64,000 bases of DNA from an uncultured Prevotellaceae bacterium (GTDB lineage: Bacteria; Bacteroidota; Bacteroidia; Bacteroidales; Bacteroidaceae). Made by a program: the position numbers and the translations under genes. A model generated the notes under the pieces. It was given only the letters and a program-made list of their open reading frames with translations. It had not been told where the DNA came from and made no database searches. Below, piece after piece: positions 35,946-44,887 of this stretch. The DNA is taken from the NCBI GenBank assembly GCA_900316355.1, contig ONCQ01000006.1:50900-114899 (forward strand). Reading direction: 5' to 3'. Each line of letters begins with the position of its first letter. The stretch's first letter is position 1.

Positions 35946-37611
35946 AGAACTCGTAGCCGAGGGTGAAGGTGATGTCGTGTCGGTCGAGGCTACAGCTGAC
36001 GGGGCGCAGCGACGAGGTCTCGGTGATGAACTGGTTCTCGTGGCTGTCGAGGCTCTGGTAGCTGTCATCGAAGGCGTAGAAGTCGCCCTTCTGCATGCGG
36101 TATTTATAGGCTGCGTTGGCATAGAAGCCTTTGACATGGTAGCCGATGCCGAATGAGAAGATATTCGTAGCGCCCAGGTTCAGGAACTCCGTACCTGTCA
36201 CCTTGTTCATGGCGAAAGAGTTGATGGTCTGGTCGAAGCGCGCGTTGTTTTTGAAGGGGCTGCTGTAGAAGTTGTAGCCGGCGCGCAGCGTGAAATGGTC
36301 TGACGCCTGCACTTCCAGGCCGGCACGGATGTTATGCACACCGCGTGCGATGTTTTTCGTGAGGCCGTTCATGCCCTTGTCTGAATCCATGCGTGTGCTC
36401 TGACCGCCCCAGCTGTCACTCTCATAGGTGGGATAGCCGCTTCTCACATAGTTGTTGAGAGAGTACTCATACTCCACATCCCATGCCACGATGCCTGCGT
36501 GGACATCTGCCAGGCTGAAGCGGAACTTCCATGGTGAGCGGACGTTGAACTCAAGGTAGTTATCATCGGGGCTGTCATACTTCACGTAGTCATTCGGGCT
36601 ATAGTCATACATGTACTGCTCAGATCCAGGGAAGTAGTTGCCGGTATTCTGGAACTTGCTCCACACGGTCCAGTAGGTATCCTTCTGCTTCATGGTGTAC
36701 CATGTGGGCGTCTCGATGGCCAGGCCAAAGCGGAACGGGTTGTCCTCGATGGGGCTGATGATAGTACCCACCTTGAAGTTGAAGCCCACGCCGGAGATCT
36801 TCTTCCACCACTCCAGCGTATAGTCCTGAATGCCGCCGGCATTGTCCTCCAAGGCCGCCACGCTGGTGATGTTATTGTCGGCATCGGTCGTCATGGCAAA
36901 GCCGTCGCGGAACTCCACATAGGAGCCCTCACTCTGGTAGTTGACGAAGTTCAGGCCGAACGTGGCACCCCAGAAGATGCGGTTATTGACAGCGCCGGAG
37001 ACGTTGAAGTCGAGGGCGTAGTTCTTACCGCTGGTGGTGTTGTAGTACGAGTTGTCATTCGCACGATAAGCATAGAATGAACCATCCGGGCGATAGACAT
37101 CAAACAATCCCATATAAGGTGTGCAGTACGGCAGTGCCCCCTTCGTGGAGAAGTCCAATGTGGAGAGGTGAGCGAATTGTGCAGCCTGCGAGAGGCCGCC
37201 GAGGTTCTTGTTCTCGGCCATGAATGAGCGGTTGAAGCTGAGGTTCTGTTGAAGGTTGAGAGCAAAGTTCAGGCGATTGCCGCCATCTCTGGGAAGGACC
37301 ACGACGAAGCCAATTTGGTCGAAGCTGTAATGTGCGCGGGCATCATTCTCGAGAGGCTTTTCAGTCTGAATCTTAGCACCCATGCCGATGCTGGCCCAGC
37401 TGCGGTTGAAGCCGCCGATACCTGCGGGGTTGTTGGAGATGCCTGAGATGTCGCCTCCCAGAGCACCCGTGGCACCGCCCATACCGACATAGCGCGCCGT
37501 GCCGTTGACGTCCGACGTATTCGTCAGCAAATCATTCATATAGGTATCCTGTGCCATCAACACTTGAGCGCAGGCCAGAGACACGATTGTAAGGGATAAT
37601 ATCTTTTTCAT
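35944..37611 (-). CDS. OmpP1/FadL-family outer-membrane protein
   Basis: 555 residues. A signal peptide (ILSLTIVSLACAQVLMAQ) is followed by the family motif SGISNNPAGIGG near residue 57, where NPA is the conserved turn. The rest is beta-barrel-like, with alternating aromatic and polar residues, ending in an aromatic residue (LGYEF), as outer-membrane barrels do. It transports hydrophobic compounds in other members. The stop falls inside the 22-bp repeat. Confidence 0.9.
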   Translation of the reverse strand: MKKILSLTIVSLACAQVLMAQDTYMNDLLTNTSDVNGTARYVGMGGATGALGGDISGISNNPAGIGGFNRSWASIGMGAKIQTEKPLENDARAHYSFDQIGFVVVLPRDGGNRLNFALNLQQNLSFNRSFMAENKNLGGLSQAAQFAHLSTLDFSTKGALPYCTPYMGLFDVYRPDGSFYAYRANDNSYYNTTSGKNYALDFNVSGAVNNRIFWGATFGLNFVNYQSEGSYVEFRDGFAMTTDADNNITSVAALEDNAGGIQDYTLEWWKKISGVGFNFKVGTIISPIEDNPFRFGLAIETPTWYTMKQKDTYWTVWSKFQNTGNYFPGSEQYMYDYSPNDYVKYDSPDDNYLEFNVRSPWKFRFSLADVHAGIVAWDVEYEYSLNNYVRSGYPTYESDSWGGQSTRMDSDKGMNGLTKNIARGVHNIRAGLEVQASDHFTLRAGYNFYSSPFKNNARFDQTINSFAMNKVTGTEFLNLGATNIFSFGIGYHVKGFYANAAYKYRMQKGDFYAFDDSYQSLDSHENQFITETSSLRPVSCSLDRHDITFTLGYEF

Positions 37612-37664
37612 AGTTTTGTCTGGAATAAACTTTAAACCTTAAACGCTATACGTTAAACGGAATC

Positions 37665-38720
37665 TTACCTCCCACGGCCGCCTCCACCGCCACGGGAGCC
37701 GCCGGTGAAGCCACCGCCGCCACCGCTGCTGCGCGAACCGCCGAAGCTACCGCCTCCGCCAAAGCTGCCGCTGCTACCGCTGCTGCGTGTGCTGCCGGAA
37801 TATGAAGGTGTACTGCTGCTGCGCGAGCTGCTGCCGCTACGTGCGCTGGCTCCGCTGTAGGTGGTGCCTCGTGACGATGAGGAGGAACCTGAGCGAGGTG
37901 CTGAGACACTTCTGTTGCCGCTCACGCTCTGGTTGCTGCGCGAGCTGGAGCTGCCGATGGCGCGACCACCTCTGAAATTGGTGTTGCTACCGCCGTAGTT
38001 GCGGCTTCTGTTGCTGCCGGTATAGCCTGCGTCGCGACCTGTACGACCCGGACGACGGCCGCTCGGAGTCACGTAGTCGCGACGGCCATAGTAATGATTA
38101 CGGTAACCGCCGTAGTAGTACGGGCGATGCCAGCCATAGTAGCCGTAGTAGCCGCCATACCAGTACGAACCGTAGTAGCCGCCGTAGTAACCCCAGTAAG
38201 GACGATGCCAGCTGTACCCGTACCAATAGGGATCGTAAGCACCCCAATACCAATCGTTCCAGAAGAAAGGATCGCTATAGTAGCTCCAGTACCAGGGCGA
38301 GCAGTAGATGCTGGCATAGCCGAAACGGCTCATGCGGCGTGTGAGGCCGTAGTCCTCGCCATCGTAATACCCCTGACGATAGCCCTCTGAGTAGGCATCG
38401 TCAACGGCGCTTCTCGTCTGGTCTTCATAGCTCGGATCTACATAGGTGATGGAGTCTTTCGTCCCGCTGTAGGGGCTGTAGGCACCACGACGGTTATACT
38501 CATCCACATCGCGCACTGCGCCGGAGGTGGAGGGCATGTAGTTATAGTCATCCGTCTCGTCCACATACGTTACCGCGGGCTTCGAGGCGGGCGCGGGCGC
38601 CTTCTTCACAGTGGTAGTAGCTTTCGTCTTGGATGCCATCGTATAAGCACCACTCTGTCCCCATCCGAGGAGGGGCGACATCATCAGCGTTGCTGCTAAA
38701 AGGAATCTTGTCGTTGTCAT
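37665..38720 (-). CDS. exported Tyr/Trp/Gly- and Ser-rich low-complexity protein
   Basis: 351 residues with a signal peptide (FLLAATLMMSPLLGWG). After a linker, residues ~140-205 are dominated by Tyr, Trp, Gly and Pro (YWGYYGGYYG-type runs). The tail is Ser/Gly-rich with Arg at intervals (GGGGSFGGSRSSGGGGGF). No enzymatic motif. Such composition suggests an adhesive, matrix or self-associating surface protein; this is inference. It is preceded on its strand by two -7-like boxes. Confidence 0.75.
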   Translation of the reverse strand: MTTTRFLLAATLMMSPLLGWGQSGAYTMASKTKATTTVKKAPAPASKPAVTYVDETDDYNYMPSTSGAVRDVDEYNRRGAYSPYSGTKDSITYVDPSYEDQTRSAVDDAYSEGYRQGYYDGEDYGLTRRMSRFGYASIYCSPWYWSYYSDPFFWNDWYWGAYDPYWYGYSWHRPYWGYYGGYYGSYWYGGYYGYYGWHRPYYYGGYRNHYYGRRDYVTPSGRRPGRTGRDAGYTGSNRSRNYGGSNTNFRGGRAIGSSSSRSNQSVSGNRSVSAPRSGSSSSSRGTTYSGASARSGSSSRSSSTPSYSGSTRSSGSSGSFGGGGSFGGSRSSGGGGGFTGGSRGGGGGRGR

Positions 38721-38768
38721 ATCTTTCAGAGTTTTTTGTTAATACGTTAATCTGTAGTTTCGACGGTG

Positions 38769-38776
38769 CAAAAGTA
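38769..38776 (-). promoter_or_regulatory. -7 element for the low-complexity protein gene
   Basis: TACTTTTG on the minus strand, about 48 nt upstream of the start at 38720. No clear -33 element. Confidence 0.5.
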
Positions 38777-38868
38777 CAGCCTTTCTGTCATAGGAGAAAG
38801 GGGAAAGTCCTACTTCTTGGGGGTAATTTCCCTATTTCGCATAGCAGGATTCCTGCTTAATAGTGCTG

Positions 38869-38876
38869 CAAAGATA
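38869..38876 (-). promoter_or_regulatory. second, more distant minus-strand -7 element
   Basis: TATCTTTG on the minus strand, with a CTTG at 38902-38899 as a possible -33 element (22-nt spacing). It would give a leader of about 145 nt before the 38720 start. Confidence 0.4.
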
Positions 38877-38941
38877 GACAATTCTTCACACACGTACGCA
38901 AGAAAAAAGGTTAAAAGGTCGATTATTCGGAAAGTTTTGTG

Positions 38942-38949
38942 TAATTTTG
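38942..38949 (+). promoter_or_regulatory. fabD promoter -7 element
   Basis: TAATTTTG, 39 nt before the fabD start. I see no good -33 element at the expected distance. Confidence 0.5.
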
Positions 38950-38988
38950 CAGCCGAAAATGACATCTAAACTAAAATAACCACGTAAA

Positions 38989-39891
38989 ATGAAAGCATTT
39001 GTATTTCCCGGTCAGGGTGCTCAGTTCCCCGGAATGGGCAAAGATTTGTATGAGAACAACGCCGAGGCAAAGGCACTTTTCGACAAGGCCAACGACATCC
39101 TCGGTTTCGATATCACCAAGATTATGTTCGAGGGCACTGCCGACGAGCTGAAGCAGACGAAGGTCACACAGCCCGCCGTGTTCCTGCACTCCGTCATCAC
39201 TGCCATCTGCCTGGGCGACAAGTTCCAGCCGGATATGGTGGGCGGCCACTCCTTGGGTGAGTTCAGCGCCCTCGTGGCTGCCGGAGCCCTCTCCTTCGAG
39301 GACGGTCTGCGTCTGGTCAGCGCCCGTGCGCAAGCCATGCAGAAAGCCTGTGAGGCCCAGCCCTCCACGATGGCAGCCATCATCGGTCTTGCCGACGATG
39401 TCGTTGAGCAGATCTGTGCCGAGGTGTCTGCCGAGGGCGGCATCTGTGTCCCGGCCAACTACAACAACCCCGGCCAGCTGGTCATCAGCGGTAACGTGGA
39501 GGCCATCACGGCTGCCTGCGAGAAGCTGAAGGCTGCCGGCGCCAAGCGCGCCCTGCCCCTTGCCGTGGGCGGCGCCTTCCACAGCCCCCTGATGCAGCCC
39601 GCCAAGGACGAACTGCAGGCTGCCATCGAAGCCACAGCGTTCCACACGCCTAAGTGCCCTGTCTATCAGAACGTAGATGGCAAGGCACACACCGATGCCA
39701 CTGAGATTAAGCAGAACCTCATCGCACAGCTCACAGCCAGCGTGCGCTGGACACAGGAGGTGCAGGCCATGCTGGCCGCTGGCGCTACAGAGTTCACCGA
39801 GTGCGGTCCGGGCAAGGCCCTGCAGGGCATGATTGCCAAGATTGCCAAGGACGTAGAAGGCATCGTCATCCGCGGAGCCGCTGACCTTTAA
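38989..39891 (+). CDS. fabD: malonyl-CoA:ACP transacylase
   Basis: 300 residues. It transfers malonyl from CoA to acyl-carrier protein in fatty acid synthesis. FPGQGAQFPGMG at the start, catalytic Ser88 in GGHSLGEFSAL and His198 in GGAFHSPLM are the hallmark residues, with the Arg in LVSARAQAMQ that binds the carboxylate. It stands alone with its own -7 box and is followed 35 nt later by the GH13 gene. Confidence 0.96.
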   Translation: MKAFVFPGQGAQFPGMGKDLYENNAEAKALFDKANDILGFDITKIMFEGTADELKQTKVTQPAVFLHSVITAICLGDKFQPDMVGGHSLGEFSALVAAGALSFEDGLRLVSARAQAMQKACEAQPSTMAAIIGLADDVVEQICAEVSAEGGICVPANYNNPGQLVISGNVEAITAACEKLKAAGAKRALPLAVGGAFHSPLMQPAKDELQAAIEATAFHTPKCPVYQNVDGKAHTDATEIKQNLIAQLTASVRWTQEVQAMLAAGATEFTECGPGKALQGMIAKIAKDVEGIVIRGAADL

Positions 39892-39896
39892 GCCCT

Positions 39897-39921
39897 ATTA
39901 AGCTACTAAGCTACTAAGCTA
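39897..39921 (+). repeat. 8-bp tandem repeat (ACTAAGCT)
   Basis: Three near-perfect units in the 34-nt fabD-GH13 spacer. Confidence 0.65.
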
Positions 39922-39925
39922 CCCC

Positions 39926-41626
39926 ATGGTCAACAAACCCATCATCTATCAAGTCTTCACGCGCCTCTTCGGCAATGATAGGGGTGTCAACCAGCCCAAT
40001 GGCGACCTCACCGTCAATGGCTGCGGCACCATGGCAGACTTCACGCCCGAAGCGCTGGCACAGATCAAGGCGCTGGGAGCCACCCATGTCTGGTACACGG
40101 GCATCATCGAGCATGCCACGCAGACAGACTACACCGCCTACGGCATTCGCCGCGACCATCGTGCCATCGTCAAAGGCAAGGCCGGCTCCGTCTATGCCAT
40201 CAAGGACTATTTTGACATCGACCCGGACCTGGCCACGAGCGTTCCGGCTCGCATGAAGGAGTTCACGGCGCTGGTGGACCGCACCCATCGCGCACGCCTC
40301 AATGTCATCATCGACTTCGTCCCCAACCACGTGGCACGCCAGTATCACAGTGATGTGAGGCTTGAGACCGAAGGCCTCGAAGACCTTGGCGCCACCGAGG
40401 ACACCAGCGTGCATTTCTCGCCGCAGAACAACTTCTACTATTTCCCGGGCGAACGCCTCCACACCGACTTCGACCTGCAGCAGGGCGAAGAATCTCCGTA
40501 TGTGGAGGAGCCGGCGCGTGCCACTGGCAATGATGTCTTCAGCGCTTATGCCAACCACAACGACTGGTATGAGACCGTGAAACTCAACTACGGCGTTGAC
40601 TACACCGCCGGACGCGTGACACATTTCGACCCGCGACCCTCAACATGGTACAAGATGCTGAACATCCTCCTCTTCTGGTGCAATAAGGGTGTCGATGGCT
40701 TCCGCTGCGACATGGCCGAGATGGTGCCCGTTGAGTTCTGGGACTGGGCGATTTCAAGGGTGAAGGTTAAATATCCGAATGTCATCTTCATCGCCGAGGT
40801 CTATAACCCCGCCGAGTACCGTCGCTACGTCCATGAAGGCCACTTCGACTACCTGTATGATAAGGTAGGACTCTACGACACGCTGCGTGCCGTCACCTGT
40901 GGCTATGCCAACGCCACTGCCATCACAGGTTGCTGGCAGTCGGTCGATGACATCCGTCCGCAGATGCTCTCCTTCCTGGAGAACCACGACGAGCAGCGCC
41001 TCGCATCGGAGTTCTATGCTGCCGATCCGCTGAAGGGACGTGCCCCGATGCTCGTGGCTGCCACCATCAGCACAGGTCCCGTGATGCTCTACTTCGGACA
41101 GGAGCTGGGCGAACGCGGCATGGATGCCGAAGGCTTCAGCGGGCGCGACGGACGCACCACCATCTTCGACTATTGGACGGTGGACACCATCTCACGTTGG
41201 CGCAACAAAGGTCGCTTTGACGACAAGAAACTGACGCCACAAGAGGTTGAGCTACAGTCCTATTACAGCACATTGCTCAACCTGTGCTCCAACGAGTCAG
41301 CCATCGAGCAGGGCGAGTTCTACGACCTGATGTACGTGAATCCGCCCTCCGACAATTTCAACCCGCATAAGCAATTTGCATACCTCCGACATATCGACCG
41401 CACGACACTACTGATTGTCGCCAACTTCGACAGCGAGCCCGTCCACGTGGCCGTCAATATCCCACAGCATGCCTTCAGGCTTTACCGGATGAACAAACGC
41501 CGGAAAATCCGTGCCATCGACTTACTCACAAACAACGCCGTGGCCACGAGTTTCTCACCGGATGTGCCCTCACATATCGACCTGCCGGCCTATGGAGGTG
41601 TCATCCTCAAGGTGAAGACACGATAA
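39926..41626 (+). CDS. GH13 alpha-amylase family enzyme
   Basis: 566 residues, no signal peptide. The (beta/alpha)8 motifs are VIIDFVPNH (region I), nucleophile D262 in GFRCDMAEM, acid/base E291 in FIAEVYN and D355 in LENHDEQR. The C-terminal ~80 residues form a beta domain. It is cytoplasmic by lack of a signal, so it likely acts on internal alpha-glucans or imported oligosaccharides. Exact specificity cannot be told. Confidence 0.9.
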   Translation: MVNKPIIYQVFTRLFGNDRGVNQPNGDLTVNGCGTMADFTPEALAQIKALGATHVWYTGIIEHATQTDYTAYGIRRDHRAIVKGKAGSVYAIKDYFDIDPDLATSVPARMKEFTALVDRTHRARLNVIIDFVPNHVARQYHSDVRLETEGLEDLGATEDTSVHFSPQNNFYYFPGERLHTDFDLQQGEESPYVEEPARATGNDVFSAYANHNDWYETVKLNYGVDYTAGRVTHFDPRPSTWYKMLNILLFWCNKGVDGFRCDMAEMVPVEFWDWAISRVKVKYPNVIFIAEVYNPAEYRRYVHEGHFDYLYDKVGLYDTLRAVTCGYANATAITGCWQSVDDIRPQMLSFLENHDEQRLASEFYAADPLKGRAPMLVAATISTGPVMLYFGQELGERGMDAEGFSGRDGRTTIFDYWTVDTISRWRNKGRFDDKKLTPQEVELQSYYSTLLNLCSNESAIEQGEFYDLMYVNPPSDNFNPHKQFAYLRHIDRTTLLIVANFDSEPVHVAVNIPQHAFRLYRMNKRRKIRAIDLLTNNAVATSFSPDVPSHIDLPAYGGVILKVKTR

Positions 41627-41654
41627 CACACACACAAGCAAAGCACACACCACC

Positions 41655-43313
41655 ATGTCATTCTCAAGTTTCCTCGTAGCCGCCGTCCTTGTATTCATGC
41701 TCGTTGCACTGATGCGTGAGTACTTGCGCCCCGGCCTTATCCTATTCACAGCCGTCGTGCTACTGCTCGTGGCAGGCATCATCACACCGGAAGAGGCCAT
41801 CAAGGGCTTCTCCAACAAGGGAATGATAACGGTGGCGCTGCTGTACCTCGTCAGTGAGGGTGTGCGCAAGAGTGGTATTCTGGAACGCATCGTCTTCCAC
41901 ATGCTGCCGAAGAAAAACGCGTCCATCACCAGCGCGGGGTTCCGCTTCTACCCTATCGTGTCGTTCATATCGGCATTCTTCAACAACACGCCCGTCGTCG
42001 TCATCTTCGCCCCCATGATCAAGAACTGGGCGCGGAAGATGAAGCTGCCACCCACCAAATTCCTGATACCCCTCTCCTATGCCACCGTCATCGGTGGCAT
42101 CTGCACATTGATTGGCACCACCACCAACCTGGTGCTGCACGGTATGTTGATTCAGGAGTACAAGGAGGAGGCTACGGCCGTGGCCCAAGGTGGCAGCGAG
42201 GGCATCCTCATGCGCTTTGGCATCGATGGCATGTCGATGTTCGAACTCACGAAGGTCGGCATCTTCATCGCCCTGGCAGGCCTCATATATCTCATTTTCT
42301 TCTCCAAGTACCTGCTTCCCAACAACCGCATGGCCGATGAGGAGTTCGACGACAGCAGCCTGGCACCAGGCATGATACGCCATGAGGTGCTCCTCGGCAA
42401 CCGCTTCCCCGGACTTGGCAAGACGCTTCATGAGTTCGACTTCTTCCGCCACTACGGCGCTCATGTGCGTGCCATCAGCCGCAACGGCAATATCTTGGTG
42501 GGCGACTTCATGAATATGCGCATGACACATGAGGACACCCTCATCATCGATGCCGATGAGTCGTTCATGAAGGCATGGGGCGAGAGCCGCGTCTTTTGGA
42601 TGATCAACCGCGTCGGCGACTACGAGCCGCCATTGGGCAAGAAGCGCCGCTGGCTGGCTTTGGTGCTGCTGGTGCTGATGATTCTCGGTGCCACCGTCGG
42701 CGAACTGGAACCCGTCCGCCAGTGGCTGTCGGAGTCCTCGTTTGTGCAGACCTACATGCCATCACTGCGCCTCGACATGTTCTTCTTCGCCTGCGTCACC
42801 GTGGTCATCATGGCTTGGTCGCGCCTGTTCTCACCGCGCAAGTACACGAAGTTCATGTCCTGGGATGTCCTCATCACCATTGCCTGTGCCTTCGCCATCA
42901 GCACGGCGATGACCAAGAGCGGCTTCGCTAACTTCATCGCCAGCTTCATCATCTCACTCACCGAGCTGGCGCGCCACAGCGAGTTCGGAATCTACATCAT
43001 CCTGGCCTCGCTGTTCCTCATCACCAACATCTTCACCGAACTCATCACCAACAACGCCGCCGCCGCGCTGGCCTTCCCGCTGGCCCTGGCCGTGGCCGAG
43101 CAGCTGGATATGAACCCCATGCCCTTCGTGGTGTGCGTCTGCTTCGCCGCCAGCTCCGCTTTCTCAACCCCCATTGGCTACCAGACGAACCTCATCGTGC
43201 AGGGCGTCGGCGGCTATAAGTTCAAGGACTTCCTGAAGGTTGGTTTGCCGATGAACATCATCGTCCTCCTCCTGAGCGTCTTCCTGATTCCTTTCTTCTA
43301 TAACCTGTCATAA
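41655..43313 (+). CDS. SLC13-family anion permease with TrkA-C-like domain
   Basis: 552 residues, about 11 membrane segments. The DASS/SLC13 repeats are visible: FFNNTPVVVIFAP (first NTP motif), CTLIGTTTNLVLHG, and a second half with ITNNAAAALAFPLALA and SSAFSTPIGYQTNLIVQG. Residues ~225-300 form a soluble TrkA-C-like insert (FDFFRHYGAHVRAISRNG). Substrate by context: it overlaps cysC by one base (TAATG) and lies in a sulfate-activation operon, so sulfate is most likely. Dicarboxylate cannot be excluded. Confidence 0.87.
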   Translation: MSFSSFLVAAVLVFMLVALMREYLRPGLILFTAVVLLLVAGIITPEEAIKGFSNKGMITVALLYLVSEGVRKSGILERIVFHMLPKKNASITSAGFRFYPIVSFISAFFNNTPVVVIFAPMIKNWARKMKLPPTKFLIPLSYATVIGGICTLIGTTTNLVLHGMLIQEYKEEATAVAQGGSEGILMRFGIDGMSMFELTKVGIFIALAGLIYLIFFSKYLLPNNRMADEEFDDSSLAPGMIRHEVLLGNRFPGLGKTLHEFDFFRHYGAHVRAISRNGNILVGDFMNMRMTHEDTLIIDADESFMKAWGESRVFWMINRVGDYEPPLGKKRRWLALVLLVLMILGATVGELEPVRQWLSESSFVQTYMPSLRLDMFFFACVTVVIMAWSRLFSPRKYTKFMSWDVLITIACAFAISTAMTKSGFANFIASFIISLTELARHSEFGIYIILASLFLITNIFTELITNNAAAALAFPLALAVAEQLDMNPMPFVVCVCFAASSAFSTPIGYQTNLIVQGVGGYKFKDFLKVGLPMNIIVLLLSVFLIPFFYNLS

Positions 43314-43891
43314 TGGCTGACAATATCTATCCTGTTTCTACGCTTCCTCGCTCTGCCCGTGAAGAACTGCTCGGACAGCACGGCATGATGATCTGGTTCA
43401 CGGGACTCAGCGGTTCCGGCAAGAGCACCGTGGCCCTCGGCGTGGAACGTGCCCTGCATGAGCGCGGCATCCTCTGCCGTGTGCTCGACGGCGACAACAT
43501 CCGCACAGGTATCAACAACAACCTCGGCTTCAGCCCCGAAGACCGCAGGGAGAACATCCGCCGCATCGCCGAAGTGGGCAAGCTCTTCGTAGATACCGGC
43601 ATCGTCACCCTCGCCGCCTTCGTGTCGCCGACAAACGAATACCGCCAGCTGGCACGCGACATCATTGGTGCCGACGATTTCAAGGAAGTGTATGTCAGCA
43701 CGCCCCTCGAAGAGTGTGAGCGCCGCGATGTAAAAGGACTCTACGCACGTGCTCGCCGCGGCGAAGTCAAGGACTTCACCGGCATCAGCGCCCCCTTCGA
43801 AGCACCCATCCACCCCGCACTCACCATCGACACCAGCAAGCAGACGCTGGAAGAAAGCGTCAGGCAAGTGATGGCGTTAATTATCCCATAA
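43313..43891 (+). CDS. cysC: adenylylsulfate kinase
   Basis: 192 residues. It phosphorylates APS to PAPS. Walker A GLSGSGKST lies at residues 31-39; GDNIRTGINNNLGFS, the DNIR.GLN-type APS site, follows; LARDIIGADDFKEVYVSTPLEECERRDVKGLYARAR is the standard middle. Length and motifs are full. It starts on the stop of the permease (TAATG) and precedes cysD by 51 nt, whose spacer shows a degenerate 9-bp repeat. Confidence 0.96.
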   Translation: MADNIYPVSTLPRSAREELLGQHGMMIWFTGLSGSGKSTVALGVERALHERGILCRVLDGDNIRTGINNNLGFSPEDRRENIRRIAEVGKLFVDTGIVTLAAFVSPTNEYRQLARDIIGADDFKEVYVSTPLEECERRDVKGLYARARRGEVKDFTGISAPFEAPIHPALTIDTSKQTLEESVRQVMALIIP

Positions 43892-43942
43892 TCCAATTAG
43901 TCCCATGAGCCTCATTGGCCCTATAAGTTCTATAAAAAACCT

Positions 43943-44854
43943 ATGACAAATAATTATCACCTTTCCCATCTCCAGGAACTCGAAGCCGAGAGCATCCATA
44001 TCATTCGTGAGGTGGCGGCAGAGTTTGAGAATCCTGTCATGCTCTACAGCATCGGCAAGGACAGCAGCGTCATGGTGCGCCTGGCCGAAAAAGCCTTCGC
44101 CCCCGGCAAGGTGCCGTTCCCATTGATGCACATCGACTCGAAATGGAAGTTCAAGGAGATGATACAGTTCCGCGATGAGTATGCCAAGAAATACGGCTGG
44201 AACCTCATCGTGGAGTCCAACATGGAAGCCTTCCATGCCGGCGTGGGGCCTTTCACCCACGGCTCCAAGGTACACACCGACCTGATGAAGACCAAGGCCC
44301 TGCTGGATGCCTTGAACAAGTATAAGTTCGATGCCGCCTTTGGCGGTGCCCGTCGCGACGAGGAGAAGAGCCGCGCCAAGGAGCGCATCTTCTCGTTCCG
44401 CGACCAGTTCCAGCAATGGGACCCCAAGAACCAGCGTCCGGAGCTGTGGGACATCTACAACGCCCGCATCCATAAGGGCGAGAGCATCCGCGTCTTCCCC
44501 CTCTCCAACTGGACAGAGCTGGACATCTGGCAGTATATCCGTTTGGAAAACATCCCCATCGTGCCCCTTTACTATGCCAAGGAACGCCCGTGCGTGGAGA
44601 TCGACGGCAACATCATCATGGCCGACGACGACCGCCTGCCCGAGCAGTACCGTCCGCTCGTGAAGCCCCGCATGGTACGCTTCCGCACCCTCGGCTGCTG
44701 GCCCCTGACGGGTGCCGTGGAGAGCACCGCCACCACCATCGAGGAGATTGTCGAGGAGATGATGACCACCACCAAGAGCGAGCGCACCACGCGCGTCATC
44801 GACTTCGACCAGGAAGCCTCCATGGAACAGAAGAAACGCGAAGGATACTTCTGA
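43943..44854 (+). CDS. cysD: sulfate adenylyltransferase small subunit
   Basis: 303 residues. PP-loop ATP pyrophosphatase: [18 protein letters not shown] near residue 35, [38 protein letters not shown], then [28 protein letters not shown]. Together with CysN it makes APS from ATP and sulfate. Usually cysN follows directly; here a 3.8-kb helicase gene intervenes. Confidence 0.96.
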   Translation: MTNNYHLSHLQELEAESIHIIREVAAEFENPVMLYSIGKDSSVMVRLAEKAFAPGKVPFPLMHIDSKWKFKEMIQFRDEYAKKYGWNLIVESNMEAFHAGVGPFTHGSKVHTDLMKTKALLDALNKYKFDAAFGGARRDEEKSRAKERIFSFRDQFQQWDPKNQRPELWDIYNARIHKGESIRVFPLSNWTELDIWQYIRLENIPIVPLYYAKERPCVEIDGNIIMADDDRLPEQYRPLVKPRMVRFRTLGCWPLTGAVESTATTIEEIVEEMMTTTKSERTTRVIDFDQEASMEQKKREGYF

Positions 44855-44887
44855 GGACTCACACTGAAATCTCAAGAATTGTATTGA

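Noticed and set aside
38633-38969. Small plus-strand genes in the spacer before fabD
   Set aside because: Frames cross promoter boxes for both neighbours, lack starts in good context and show no family features.
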